From RYN-230 sp963837515 (lineage in GTDB: Bacteria > Actinomycetota > Actinomycetes > Streptosporangiales > Streptosporangiaceae): a stretch of 64,000 nt of DNA. Positions 8,867 to 18,342 of the stretch are shown here, piece by piece (position 1 is the first letter of the stretch; each line of letters starts with the position of its first letter). The notes under the pieces were generated by a model that was not told the DNA's origin, did not search any database, and was given only the letters and a program-made list of their open reading frames with translations. The stretch is from assembly GCA_963837515.1 (NCBI GenBank), contig CAWINT010000004.1, forward strand, positions 124,001 to 188,000, written 5' to 3'. The translations under genes and the position numbers were made by a program.

Positions 8867-9283
8867 CTAGCCCAGCTGCGAAGCCGTCCGTTCCACGGCG
8901 TCGTCCAGCATGCTGGCCGGGTGCGCCTCCTCCGGGCCCTCCCCGGCCTCCGGCGTTGCTGGCCGGCGGCCGCCCCCGGTATCCGGGCGCTCGGCCCGGC
9001 GCCCGCCGGATCTGCCGGATCCGCTGGATCCACCGCCGGGTCCGCCGTCCGATGCGGCGTCCGGCCCGCTATCGCGCGCCGGGTGCTCCACCACGGCGAT
9101 CACCCGGCTGGCCATGAACCGGGCGGTGCGCACCACCGTCCCGCCCCGGGTCACCTCCATCACCTGGACGACACCGCGCCCAGTGACCACCTCCACCCGC
9201 CGCCCAGCCCGGGTGGCAGTCAGCTCGAACGTCCGGGACGTCCCGCCGGCGTCGATCACGACCTCGACGCGGTCCCCTTTCAC
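8867..9283 (-). CDS. Hypothetical protein with basic beta-rich N-terminus and disordered tail
   Basis: 138 residues from a GTG start. The first ~65 residues (MKGDRVEVVIDAGG..., MEVTRGGTVVRTARFMASRV) look folded and beta-rich. The rest is a Gly/Ser/Pro/Glu-rich low-complexity tail. No recognised domain, signal peptide or membrane segment. It sits between the glycosyltransferase and an ABC ATPase gene on the same strand, 87 bp downstream of the ATPase stop. Function unknown. Confidence 0.62.
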   Translation of the reverse strand: MKGDRVEVVIDAGGTSRTFELTATRAGRRVEVVTGRGVVQVMEVTRGGTVVRTARFMASRVIAVVEHPARDSGPDAASDGGPGGGSSGSGRSGGRRAERPDTGGGRRPATPEAGEGPEEAHPASMLDDAVERTASQLG

Positions 9284-9370
9284 GGCTCGGTCCGCTGCAG
9301 GCCCATGCGTGGTTCCTACCCGCCGGACCGCAGTGTGATCAACCGAATGTGCGCACTGGGCGGCATGACC

Positions 9371-10159
9371 TCACTGGGCGGCGCGGGCCGACCACCGGGC
9401 GCCGTGCCGTTCGACGATCAGCGGCAGGCCGAAGGCTTTGGACAGGTTCTGCTCGGTGAGCACCTCGGACACCGGGCCGCAGGCCAGCACCGCGCCCCGC
9501 CGCAGCAACATGACGTGCGTGAAGTCCTCCGGGACTTCCTCCACGTGGTGGGTGACCATGACCATGGTCGGGGCCAGCGGGTCGCGGGCGAGCATGGCGA
9601 TGCGGCGCAGCAGGTCCTCCCGGCCGCCCAGGTCCAGCCCGGCGGCGGGCTCGTCGAGCAGCAGCAGCTCCGGGTCCGGCATCAGCGCCCGGGCGATCTG
9701 CACCCGCTTGCGCTCCCCCTCGGACAGCGTGGTGAACCGCCGCCGGATCAGGTGCGCGCACCCCAGCGCGTCGAGCAGTTCCACGGCCCGGGTCACGTCC
9801 GAGGACTCGTAGTCCTCCTTCCACCGCCCCACGATCGCGTACGAGGCGGTGAGCACGAGGTCGATGACCTTCTCGCCGGGCGGCACCCGGTCGGCGACGG
9901 CCGCGCTGGCCAGGCCGATCCGGGGCCGCAGCTCGAACACGTCCGTCTCCCCCAGCCGGCTGCCGAGGATCTCCGCGCTGCCCTCGGAGGGAAACAGCTG
10001 GCAGCCGGCGACCTGCAGCAGGGTGGTCTTCCCGGCGCCGTTGGGCCCGATGATGACCCACCGCTCGTCGTCGTGGACGGTCCAGTCCACGTCGCGGAGC
10101 AGCATCGACCCGCCGCGCCGGATCCCGGCACCGCGCAGCTGCACCACTTCGTCGGACAT
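9371..10159 (-). CDS. ABC transporter ATP-binding protein
   Basis: Stand-alone ABC ATPase of 262 residues. Walker A GPNGAGKTT (about residues 38-46), signature LSEGERKRV (145-153), Walker B LLLLDEP with catalytic Glu170, and the H-loop His in VMVTHHVEEVP are all intact. ATG 10159 is chosen because GGAGGGAG lies just upstream; a longer frame to 10201 lacks this. No permease gene is adjacent, which fits the ModF/YlmA-like class often found alone in actinobacteria. Its transport partner or non-transport role is unknown. Confidence 0.9.
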   Translation of the reverse strand: MSDEVVQLRGAGIRRGGSMLLRDVDWTVHDDERWVIIGPNGAGKTTLLQVAGCQLFPSEGSAEILGSRLGETDVFELRPRIGLASAAVADRVPPGEKVIDLVLTASYAIVGRWKEDYESSDVTRAVELLDALGCAHLIRRRFTTLSEGERKRVQIARALMPDPELLLLDEPAAGLDLGGREDLLRRIAMLARDPLAPTMVMVTHHVEEVPEDFTHVMLLRRGAVLACGPVSEVLTEQNLSKAFGLPLIVERHGARWSARAAQ

Positions 10160-10287
10160 CCAGCTCCCTCCGGCAGCACGCGCCGCGGCCGAGCGGCGCA
10201 CCTGTGTCAGACCGAACTTACGTCATGGCGCGGTGGCCAGCCCAGTCGTGCCCGCCCGCCACTCCGGCCAGGTAGCGTTGGGCATCG

Positions 10288-11499
10288 ATGGACGCCGCGC
10301 AGACTACTCTTCTGGTCACCCTGACCGGCCGCGACCGGCCGGGGGTCACCTCCCGGCTGTTCTCCGCCCTGGCTGGCCCGGGACTCACCGTGCTGGACAT
10401 CGAGCAGGTGGTGATCCGGGGCCGGCTGATCCTCGGGGCGCTGCTCGGCTGCGGCGATGACCCCGACCTGACCGCCATTCACCGGGCGGTCCGGGCGCTC
10501 GCCGCCGACCTGGGGCTGGACGCCGAGATCACGATGGGCTCGGCCGAGCCGGGCCGGCGGCGCGGTCAGCTGCACGTCACGGTGCTGGGCAACCCGCTGG
10601 CCCCGGCCGCGGTGGCGGCCATGGCCGGGCGCATCGCGGCCAGCGGGGCGAACATCGACCGGATCCAGCGGCTCGCGCACCGCCCGGTGACCTGCCTCGA
10701 ACTCGAAGTGTCGGGGGCCGATCCGGGGAGCTTGCGGGTCGCGCTGGCCCGTGAGGCGAGCCAGCAGGGCGTGGACGTCGCGGTCCAGCCGGGTGGGCTG
10801 CAGCGCCGGGCCATGCGGCTGGTGGTCATGGACGTGGACTCGACGCTGATCGCTGGCGAGGTGATCGACCTGCTGGCGGCCCGGGCCGGTTGCGCCGACC
10901 AGATGGCCAAGATCACCGCCGCCGCGATGCGCGGTGAGCTGGACTTCGCCGCCTCGCTGCGGGAACGGGTGGCCATGCTGGCCGGCCTAGACGAAGCCGC
11001 GCTGGCCGAGGTCCGGGCCGAGCTGCGGCTGGCCCCGGGGGCGCGCACCCTGATCCGCACGCTGCACCGGCTCGGCTACCGCTGCGCCCTCGTCAGCGGC
11101 GGGTTCACCCAGATCACCGGCCCGCTCGCCACCAGCCTGGGCATCGAGTACATGGCCGCGAACACCCTGGAGGTCAGCCACGGCAAGCTGACCGGCCAGC
11201 TGACCGGGCCGCTCATCGACCGGGCCGGGAAGGCGGCGGCGCTGCGCCGGTTCGCGGCGCAGACCGGCATCCCGGTGAGCCAGGCGGTCGCCGTGGGCGA
11301 CGGCGCGAACGACCTGGACATGATCGCGGCGGCCGGCCTGGGCGTGGCGTTCAACGCCCGGCCGGTGGTCCGGGACGCCGCGGACGCCTCGGTCAGCGTG
11401 CCCTACCTGGACGCCGTCCTGTACCTGCTCGGGGTCTCCCGGGACGATGTCGAGGCAGCCGAGGAAAGCGACTCGGCGTCACCCGTCCCGGGCGGCTGA
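10288..11499 (+). CDS. serB: Phosphoserine phosphatase SerB with tandem ACT domains
   Basis: HAD-family phosphatase catalysing the last step of serine synthesis, phosphoserine to serine. The N-terminal ~170 residues form two ACT domains (TLLVTLTGRDRPGVTSRLFS and a second copy near HVTVLGNPLAPAAVAAMAGR), which in mycobacterial SerB2 sense serine. The HAD motif I MDVDSTLI gives Asp182 and Asp184; motif II VSGGFTQ and motif III GDGANDLDMI are intact. 403 residues matches SerB2. Start ATG 10288. Convergent with, and overlapping by 21 bp, the SixA-like phosphatase gene. Confidence 0.93.
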   Translation: MDAAQTTLLVTLTGRDRPGVTSRLFSALAGPGLTVLDIEQVVIRGRLILGALLGCGDDPDLTAIHRAVRALAADLGLDAEITMGSAEPGRRRGQLHVTVLGNPLAPAAVAAMAGRIAASGANIDRIQRLAHRPVTCLELEVSGADPGSLRVALAREASQQGVDVAVQPGGLQRRAMRLVVMDVDSTLIAGEVIDLLAARAGCADQMAKITAAAMRGELDFAASLRERVAMLAGLDEAALAEVRAELRLAPGARTLIRTLHRLGYRCALVSGGFTQITGPLATSLGIEYMAANTLEVSHGKLTGQLTGPLIDRAGKAAALRRFAAQTGIPVSQAVAVGDGANDLDMIAAAGLGVAFNARPVVRDAADASVSVPYLDAVLYLLGVSRDDVEAAEESDSASPVPGG

Positions 11500-11997
11500 A
11501 CCGCCTTTCGGCGTCCAGTACGCCGCCAGCCGCCCCGCCCCGGGCACCAGCTGAGCCCAGCCGCTGGTGAACTCGATCACGGCGATGGCGGAGGTGGGGA
11601 AGGGCAGTTGCGGCTCATCCGCCAGGCTGGCGGCCAGCCCGGCGGCTCCGGGGTTGTGCCCGACCAGGGCCAGGATGGCCACGTCGGCCGGGGTTTCGGT
11701 GACCACGGTGGTCAGGCTGTCCACGGTTGCCTCGTACAGCCGGGCGTCGTAGTAGACGTCGCCGCCCGCGTCGGCCCAGTCCAGCTGCTCGCTGGCCAGG
11801 TCCCAGGTCTGCCGGGTGCGGCTGGCGATCGAGCAGAGCACCAGGTCCGGGACCAGCCCCTGGTCGAGCAGCCAGCGGCCGACCGCGGCCGCGTCCCGAT
11901 GGCCACGGCCGGACAGCGGCCGGTCCAGGTCCGCGACGCCCTCCGGCCACGCCGACTTGCTGTGCCGCAGCACCACCAGCCTGCGTACGTTCGCCAT
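11479..11997 (-). CDS. SixA-like histidine phosphatase
   Basis: 172-residue member of the histidine phosphatase superfamily. The RHG-type motif is RHSKSAW near residue 11, the usual SixA variant; later conserved parts are CSIASRTRQTW and the second catalytic His in LVGHNPGA. Members dephosphorylate phosphohistidine proteins in enteric bacteria; the substrate here is unknown. Starts with ATG 11997. The last 21 bp overlap the 3' end of serB. Confidence 0.88.
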   Translation of the reverse strand: MANVRRLVVLRHSKSAWPEGVADLDRPLSGRGHRDAAAVGRWLLDQGLVPDLVLCSIASRTRQTWDLASEQLDWADAGGDVYYDARLYEATVDSLTTVVTETPADVAILALVGHNPGAAGLAASLADEPQLPFPTSAIAVIEFTSGWAQLVPGAGRLAAYWTPKGGSAARDG

Positions 11998-12049
11998 GCG
12001 CCAAGTATCCCAGGAAACACCGGGAGGCCGGCGCCCCGGGAGCCGGCGC

Positions 12050-14401
12050 TCAGCCGGCGGTGGTGGGCGCGGTGGCGGGCCCGGGGGCCTCGGTGCCGCC
12101 GCTGCCCGTCCCGGCCTCGCCCTCCGTCGGCGGCCCGCCGGCCGACACGCTGGTGGACCGGCGCTTGGAGATGACGACCGCGGCCACCACGATGGCCACC
12201 GCGGCGATCGCCACCCCGGCGCGCAGCCCGGGGTTGTGGCTGTACTTGACCACGCTGGTGGCGATCAGCAGCGAGACCAGGTTCATCACCTTGATCAGCG
12301 GGTTGATGGCCGGCCCCGCGGTGTCCTTGAACGGGTCACCGACGGTGTCACCGATGACGGTGGCCGCGTGCGCCTCGGATCCCTTGCCCCCGTAGTTGCC
12401 GTCCTCGACCAGCTTCTTGGCGTTGTCCCAGGCGCCGCCGGAGTTGGCCAGGAACACCGCCATCAGCGCCCCGGCCGCGATGGCGCCGGCCAGGTAAGAG
12501 CCGAGCGGGGCGTACCCGAACGCGAAGCCGACCGCGATCGGGATGAGCACCGCGATCAGGCCCGGGGTGGCCAGCTCCCGCAGCGAGTCCTTGGTGCAGA
12601 TGTCCACCACCCGGCCGTACTCGGGCCGTTCGGTGTAGTCCATGATCCCCGGGTGGGTGCGGAACTGGTTGCGTACCTCCCAGACGACCTGGCCGGCCGC
12701 CCGGCCCACCGCCATGATCAGCAGGCCGGAGAAATAGAACACCACGCACGCGCCGATGAGGACGCCGACGAGCACATTGGGGCGGTCGACGGACAGGCTG
12801 AACGTGCCCCCGGCCTTGCCGAGCGCCTGCACCACCGTGGTCCGGAACGAGCCGAACAGCGCGGTCGCCGCGAGCACCGCCGTCGCGATCGCGATGCCCT
12901 TGGTGATGGCCTTGGTGGTGTTGCCGACCGCGTCCAGCCGGGTGAGCACGACAGCGCCGTCGCCCGTCACGTCGCCGGACATCTCGGCGATGCCCTGCGC
13001 GTTGTCCGAGACCGGGCCGAACGTGTCCATCGACACGATGACGCCGACCGTGGTGAGCAGGCCGGTGCCGGCCAGGGCCACCGCGAACAGCGCGATGGTG
13101 GCGTTGCCGGTGCCGAGCAGGAACGCCGCGTAGACGGCACCGGCGATGAGCAGGGCCGAGTAGACCGCGGACTCCAGGCCGATCGAGATGCCGGACAGGA
13201 TCACCGTGGCCGCGCCGGTCTGCGAGCTTTCCGCGATCTCCTTGACCGGCTTGCGGTTGGTCTCGGTGAAGTACCCGGTCAGCAGCTGGATGGCGCTGGC
13301 CAGCACGAGGCCGATCACCACGGCGCCGATGGCCAGCCAGCGCGGGCTGCCACCGTGGGCCAGGATCGAGTGGTCGGTGACGCCCTTGAGCCCGCTGAAC
13401 TTGGCGGGCAGGTACCAGAACGCAGCCCCGATCACCAGCACCAGGGAAATGATCGCCGAGACGAAGAAGCCCCGGTTGATGGCGGTCATCCCGCTGCGGT
13501 CACCCTTGCGCGGCATCACCACGAAGATCCCGCACACCGCGGTGATCACGCCGAGCATCGGGACGATCAGCGGGAAGACGAGACCAGCATTGCCGAACGC
13601 CGCCTTGCCCAGGATGAGCGCTGCCACCAGTGTGACCGCGTAGGACTCGAACAGGTCGGCGGCCATCCCGGCGCAGTCACCCACGTTGTCACCGACGTTG
13701 TCGGCGATGGTGGCCGCGTTCCGCGGGTCGTCCTCGGGGATGCCCTTCTCGACCTTGCCGACCAGGTCGGCGCCGACGTCGGCGGCCTTGGTGAAGATGC
13801 CGCCGCCGACCCGCATGAACATGGCCAGCAGCGCGGCGCCGAAGCCGAAGCCCTCCAGCACGTTCGGCGCGTTCCCCTTGTAGATCAGTACCACCAGGGC
13901 GGCGCCGAACAGACCCAGCCCGACCGTGAACATGCCGGCCACCCCGCCGGTGCGGAACGCGATCCGCATGGCGGGCCGCTCACCGTCCAGCCCGGCGCGG
14001 GCCGCGGCGGCCACCCGGACGTTGCCGCGCACCGCCAGCCACATGCCGGTGAACCCGGTGGTGGCCGAGAACAGCGCGCCGACCAGGAAGAAGATGCTGC
14101 GGCCCCAGCGCACCCCGTTCCCGTCCGCCGGGAGCACCAGCAGCACGAAGAAGATGATCACAACGAACACGCCGAGGGTGCGGAACTGGCGCCGCAGGTA
14201 GGCCGCGGCTCCTTCCTGGATCGCCTGGGCGATCTCCTGCATCCGCTCGGTGCCCTGATCGGCGCGCAGGACCTCACGCACCAGGACACCGGCTACGGCG
14301 AGCGCCAGGAGCGCGATGACGGCGACGACGACGACCCAGGTCAAGTTGGAGCCGCTGACACCGATCGCCCCGCCCCCAGCGGCGAGGTAATGCCTCAACA
14401 T
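12050..14401 (-). CDS. hppA: Membrane-bound proton-translocating pyrophosphatase, K+-independent type
   Basis: Integral membrane pump of 783 residues that hydrolyses pyrophosphate and exports protons. Many membrane segments are visible. The catalytic region includes KAADVGADLVGKVEKGIPEDD and the metal-binding NVGDNVGDCAGMAADLFESY. The K+-type determinant region reads GNTTKA, with Lys where K+-dependent enzymes have Ala, so it is assigned to the K+-independent class. ATG 14401 is supported by an AGGAGG six bases upstream. The C-terminal 30 residues are a Gly/Thr/Pro-rich tail. Expected to recycle PPi from biosynthesis while energising the membrane. Confidence 0.95.
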   Translation of the reverse strand: MLRHYLAAGGGAIGVSGSNLTWVVVVAVIALLALAVAGVLVREVLRADQGTERMQEIAQAIQEGAAAYLRRQFRTLGVFVVIIFFVLLVLPADGNGVRWGRSIFFLVGALFSATTGFTGMWLAVRGNVRVAAAARAGLDGERPAMRIAFRTGGVAGMFTVGLGLFGAALVVLIYKGNAPNVLEGFGFGAALLAMFMRVGGGIFTKAADVGADLVGKVEKGIPEDDPRNAATIADNVGDNVGDCAGMAADLFESYAVTLVAALILGKAAFGNAGLVFPLIVPMLGVITAVCGIFVVMPRKGDRSGMTAINRGFFVSAIISLVLVIGAAFWYLPAKFSGLKGVTDHSILAHGGSPRWLAIGAVVIGLVLASAIQLLTGYFTETNRKPVKEIAESSQTGAATVILSGISIGLESAVYSALLIAGAVYAAFLLGTGNATIALFAVALAGTGLLTTVGVIVSMDTFGPVSDNAQGIAEMSGDVTGDGAVVLTRLDAVGNTTKAITKGIAIATAVLAATALFGSFRTTVVQALGKAGGTFSLSVDRPNVLVGVLIGACVVFYFSGLLIMAVGRAAGQVVWEVRNQFRTHPGIMDYTERPEYGRVVDICTKDSLRELATPGLIAVLIPIAVGFAFGYAPLGSYLAGAIAAGALMAVFLANSGGAWDNAKKLVEDGNYGGKGSEAHAATVIGDTVGDPFKDTAGPAINPLIKVMNLVSLLIATSVVKYSHNPGLRAGVAIAAVAIVVAAVVISKRRSTSVSAGGPPTEGEAGTGSGGTEAPGPATAPTTAG

Positions 14402-14783
14402 CTGTCCTCCTAGACAGTGGCAGCCAGCCCTCCGCACCTGGCTGTGCTCCGCCCGGCCGCCGATGATCCGCACCGGCCCGGCGGCACCAGCCCACCGGCG
14501 GTGAGTGCCAGAGCCGGGGACCAGTCTTACCCGCGCAGGAAAGGCGCCTGCCAAAAAAGCAGTGCCGGGAGTCTACGCACGCCGGTCCCCAAACGTGAAG
14601 CGGGGGGTAGGAGTCCGGCGGCACCGTGCATCGCTCCCTGCACAGGTAATCACATATATGCCACGGGGAGCAGACAAGCGCGCGGATCCGCGCGGCGGGG
14701 CCGCCGCGCCGCCACCCGGGCGGACGTCCGGCCGCTGGCCCGCCGCTCAGGCCGCCGGGCCGGCGTCCGGCGTGGCGGCCGCG
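14402..14783. other. Upstream region of hppA
   Basis: About 380 bp without a convincing gene, between hppA and the anti-sigma-like gene, both minus strand. Around 14650-14665 there is a short AT-rich patch (catatatg) that stands out in GC-rich DNA and could hold the hppA promoter; no clear hexamer pair with good spacing is seen. Confidence 0.35.
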
Positions 14784-15341
14784 TCAGGCCGGGCGGCCGG
14801 AGGGCCAGCTCATCCTGATGCTCAGGCCGCCGGGCGTACGGGAGAACTGGACGTCGTCGGCGAGCCCGGCGATGACCGCGAGACCGAGCCCGTAGGGCGG
14901 CACCCCGCCCGCCTGGTCGGCCGGCAGCCCAGGCGGCGCACTTGCTGGGCCCGCGGGGGCCGGGGCCGGGGCGGCACCGGACGGGCCGCTGACCTGACCG
15001 GGCCCGCGGTGGCCGTTCGCCGCCCCGTTGACCGGCGGCTGCCCGCCGGGCGGCTCACCCGGGACTGCGTCCAGGCCGTCCGGGGCGGCCGCCGCGACCG
15101 CGTCGGTGACCACGACCTCGAACCGCCCGTCGGTCCCGGTCAGCTCGATACGGACCGGCTCGGTGGGGCACTGGGCCTGGTGCGCCTCGACCGCGCGGGA
15201 GCACGCTTCACCGACCGCGAGCCGGACCTCGTCCAGCAGCGCCTCATCGACGCCGCTGCGCCGGGCGACCGCGGTTGCGACCAGCCGCGCCGTGCGCACG
15301 TGCACGGGCAGCGGCGTGAAGCTCATTTCGACAGTGGCCAT
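14784..15341 (-). CDS. RsbW/SpoIIAB-like ATP-binding protein (anti-sigma kinase type)
   Basis: 185-residue GHKL-fold protein. The N-box is seen in EVRLAVGEACSRAVEAH, where Glu would coordinate Mg-ATP, and the G1 box in YGLGLAVIAGLADDV. Between the two boxes lies an unusual Pro/Ala/Gly-rich insertion of about 65 residues (around PGEPPGGQPPVNG to APPGLPADQ), so the domain is split relative to ordinary RsbW. It follows the STAS gene by 29 bp on the same strand, the classical arrangement for a partner-switching pair in which this kinase phosphorylates the STAS protein and sequesters a sigma factor. No sigma gene is in the window. Confidence 0.83.
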   Translation of the reverse strand: MATVEMSFTPLPVHVRTARLVATAVARRSGVDEALLDEVRLAVGEACSRAVEAHQAQCPTEPVRIELTGTDGRFEVVVTDAVAAAAPDGLDAVPGEPPGGQPPVNGAANGHRGPGQVSGPSGAAPAPAPAGPASAPPGLPADQAGGVPPYGLGLAVIAGLADDVQFSRTPGGLSIRMSWPSGRPA

Positions 15342-15370
15342 GACTCGGACCGGGGAGCAGTAAGCGGCCG

Positions 15371-15721
15371 CTACTTCTCCGACTTCCGCGCCGTGATCGC
15401 CGCGTCCACCGTGTCGTGGATACCGAACACCTTGGTCAGCCCGGTGATCCGGAAGATCTTGAGGATGCGCTCCTGGGTGCAGACCAGGTCCAGCGAGCCG
15501 TCGTGGGCCCGGACCCGCTTGAGGCCGCCGACCAGGACCCCGAGGCCGGTCGAGTCGAGGAACTCGACCTTTTCCATGTTCACCACCAGCTGGTAGTGCC
15601 CGTTGTTGACCAGTTCGATGAGCAGCTCGCGGAGCCGTGGCGCGGTGTAAACGTCGATCTCTCCCTCGACGTCGACGACCTCGATCCCATCTCTGGTGTG
15701 GTGGTCAAGCTTCAGGTCCAC
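15371..15721 (-). CDS. STAS-domain anti-anti-sigma factor (RsbV/BldG-like)
   Basis: 116-residue single STAS domain. The phosphorylation site region is VEFLDSTGLGVLVGGLKR with Ser57 as the acceptor. GTG 15721 is chosen because GGAGG lies four bases upstream and the STAS fold begins at once; the longer frame to 15856 is Arg/Pro-rich. It is the first gene of a pair with the RsbW-like kinase. Unphosphorylated protein is expected to bind that kinase and release a sigma factor. Divergent from the helicase gene. Confidence 0.9.
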   Translation of the reverse strand: MDLKLDHHTRDGIEVVDVEGEIDVYTAPRLRELLIELVNNGHYQLVVNMEKVEFLDSTGLGVLVGGLKRVRAHDGSLDLVCTQERILKIFRITGLTKVFGIHDTVDAAITARKSEK

Positions 15722-15936
15722 GAATCCTCCAGCGCCATACAGCCTTCTTCTGAACGGGCCCGCGACCCGCAGTGCCAGCGGCGGCCCGAGCGCGGGGCAT
15801 GCCCTCCGGGAAGGGCCGATGCTCCCGTCGCGCATCCAACCACGCTCTGAACTCATGTCTACACGAGTTCACGCTTCCAGGCACCTCAGGTCCAGATGTC
15901 TCCCGAAACGCCAATCACTTGTCACACTAGGAGCCA

Positions 15937-18342
15937 ATGACTGCGCTCACTCCACTGCTTCCCGGCAGCCCGCCGGCCGGGCCTGGCCGTCAGGGGCCTG
16001 GCCAGGCCGCCGCGGCCCTGGCCACAGCGGCCCCGGCCATCGAGTTCGCGCATGCCTCTCCCGCGGACATCGTGCTGCGCCAGGGGGCGCAGACAGGACG
16101 GTTGATTCACGTAGAGTACATCCCCGGCCGCGAAGGGCAGCCGGTGCCCTGGCCCGGGTGGGTGCCCAGCCCGGTGCGCGAGGGTTTCTCGCGGGCCGGC
16201 GTGCCCGCGCCGTGGGCGCACCAGATCACGATGGCCGGCCTGGCCCGGGCCGGCCGCGACGTGATCATCGCCACCGGCACCGCGTCCGGTAAGTCACTGG
16301 GCTTCCTGCTGCCGGCCCTCACCGCGGCGCTCGATGGCGGCACCACGGTGTACCTGGCGCCGACCCGGGCGCTCGCGGCCGACCAACTGCGCGCCATCGC
16401 CGGCCTCGGCCTGGCCGACGTGCGGGCCGCGGTGCTGGACGGCGACACCCCTGCGGCCCAGCGGGACTGGGCCCGCAGCCACGCCAACTACCTGCTCACC
16501 ACCCCGGACATGCTGCACCAGACGCTGCTGCCGCGGCACGCCCGGTGGAACGGGTTCTTCCGCCGCCTGCGCTACGTCGTGGTGGACGAGTGCCACACCT
16601 ACCGTGGCGTGTTCGGCACGCAGGTGGCGCAGGTGCTGCGCCGGCTGGACCGGGTCGCTGGGCACCACCGCGGGAGCCCGCCGGTGTTCCTGCTCGCCTC
16701 GGCGACGGTAAGCGACCCGTCCGGCTGTGCCCGGCTGCTCACCGGGCGGCCGGCCCACGCGGTGACCGAGAACGCCGCGCCGCGTGGCCCGGTCACCTTC
16801 GCGCTGTGGGAACCGCCGCTGACCCCGGGCCGCGGCGAACTCGGCGCGCCGGTCCGGCGCAGCGCCACCACCGAGACGGCGGGCCTGCTGGCCGACCTGG
16901 TGGCGGAGGCGGTGCCGGTGCTCGCTTTCACCCGCTCGCGGCGCGGGGCGGAAGCGGTGGCCATGGCCGCCCGGCGCGCACTCCGCGAGGCCGGCGCGGG
17001 TGCCTGCGGCGAGCGGGTGGCGGCCTACCGCTCCGGGTATCTCAGCGCGGACCGCCGGGCGCTGGAACAGGGAGTGCGCAGCGGCGACATCACCGGGCTG
17101 GCCACCACCACGGCCCTGGAACTGGGCGTGGACATCACCGGGCTGGACGCGGTGCTGATCGCCGGCTGGCCGGGCACCCGGGCCTCGCTGTGGCAGCAGG
17201 CCGGGCGGGCCGGGCGGGCCGGCCAGGAAGCCCTGGTCGTGCTCATCGCCCGTGACGACCCGCTGGACACCTACCTGGTGCACCACCCGGCCGCGCTGCT
17301 GCACCGGCCGGTGGAGGCCACCGTCCTCGACCCCGGCAACCCCTACGTACTGGCCCCGCACCTGTGCGCCGCCGCGGCCGAACTGCCGCTTACCGCGGCC
17401 GACCTGGCCCGGTTCGGCCCCGGCGCGGCCGACATCGCGGACGCACTGGTGCGCCGCGGCCTGCTGCGCCGCCGCGGCGGCGGCGGGCTGTACTGGACCG
17501 GCCGGGGCCGCCCGTCCCAGGACGGGCTGCGCGGCACCGGGAGCCGCCCCGTCAAGATCGTGGAGCAGCCGACCGGCCGGCTGGTCGGCACCGTGGACGA
17601 ACCATCCGCGCACCTGCTGGTGCACGACGGCGCGGTCTACCCGCACCAGGGCGAGATGTACCTGGTGGACGCGCTCGACCTGGCCGGGGGGGTCGCCCTG
17701 GTCCGCGCTGCCGATCCCGGGTACACCACTTCGGCTCGCCAGATCACCGCGATCGACGTGGCCCGTGAACTGCGGCACTGCGACTGGGGCGCAGCCACGG
17801 TCCACTTCGGCGACGTGCAGGTACGCCGGCAGGTGACCGGTTACCTGCGGCGCAGCACGCAGACCGGCCGGCCGCTCGGCGGCGCGCCGCTCAGCCTGCC
17901 CGCGCAGACGCTGCACACCCGGGCCGTGTGGTGGACGGTGCCGGCTGCCCAGCGGGCCGCCCTGCTCGGCCAGGGCGTCGATCTGGCCGGGGCAGCGCAC
18001 GCGGCGGAGCACGCGTCGATCGGGCTGCTGCCCCTGTTCGCCGCCTGTGACCGCTGGGACGTCGGCGGCGTCTCCGCCGACCTGCACCCGGCCACCGGCC
18101 TGCTCACGGTGTTCGTCTACGACGGGCATGACGGCGGGGCCGGCTTCGCCGAACGGGGCTATGCCGCCGCCCGGGAGTGGCTGGCCGCGAGCGCCGACGC
18201 GATCCGCGGGTGTGAGTGCGAGTGCGGCTGCCCGTCATGCATCCAGTCCCCGAAGTGCGGAAACGGCAACGAGCCGTTGTCCAAGCCCGGCGCGGTGACG
18301 CTGCTGGAACTGGTGTTGGGAAACGCCCCCCCGGGCCATTGA
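15937..18342 (+). CDS. DEAD/DEAH helicase with C-terminal DUF1998-type Cys cluster (MrfA-like)
   Basis: Superfamily 2 helicase of 801 residues. Walker A ATGTASGKS (112-120), the DECH box (217-220), SAT motif in LLASATVSDPSG, and the motif VI region QQAGRAGRAGQE are intact. The C-terminal third ends with a Cys cluster (CECECGCPSCIQSPKCG), typical of the DUF1998 zinc-binding domain of MrfA helicases, which in Bacillus repair mitomycin crosslinks. ATG 15937 has AGGAG four bases upstream. The last codons and stop lie inside the first member of a hairpin repeat array, so the final PPGH is repeat-derived. Confidence 0.93.
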   Translation: MTALTPLLPGSPPAGPGRQGPGQAAAALATAAPAIEFAHASPADIVLRQGAQTGRLIHVEYIPGREGQPVPWPGWVPSPVREGFSRAGVPAPWAHQITMAGLARAGRDVIIATGTASGKSLGFLLPALTAALDGGTTVYLAPTRALAADQLRAIAGLGLADVRAAVLDGDTPAAQRDWARSHANYLLTTPDMLHQTLLPRHARWNGFFRRLRYVVVDECHTYRGVFGTQVAQVLRRLDRVAGHHRGSPPVFLLASATVSDPSGCARLLTGRPAHAVTENAAPRGPVTFALWEPPLTPGRGELGAPVRRSATTETAGLLADLVAEAVPVLAFTRSRRGAEAVAMAARRALREAGAGACGERVAAYRSGYLSADRRALEQGVRSGDITGLATTTALELGVDITGLDAVLIAGWPGTRASLWQQAGRAGRAGQEALVVLIARDDPLDTYLVHHPAALLHRPVEATVLDPGNPYVLAPHLCAAAAELPLTAADLARFGPGAADIADALVRRGLLRRRGGGGLYWTGRGRPSQDGLRGTGSRPVKIVEQPTGRLVGTVDEPSAHLLVHDGAVYPHQGEMYLVDALDLAGGVALVRAADPGYTTSARQITAIDVARELRHCDWGAATVHFGDVQVRRQVTGYLRRSTQTGRPLGGAPLSLPAQTLHTRAVWWTVPAAQRAALLGQGVDLAGAAHAAEHASIGLLPLFAACDRWDVGGVSADLHPATGLLTVFVYDGHDGGAGFAERGYAAAREWLAASADAIRGCECECGCPSCIQSPKCGNGNEPLSKPGAVTLLELVLGNAPPGH

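Noticed and set aside
11816..14413. 865-residue open frame opposite hppA on the plus strand
   Set aside because: It is antisense to a strongly conserved membrane pump, is Gln/Arg/Asp/His-rich, and arises from GC bias. No domain or ribosome site.
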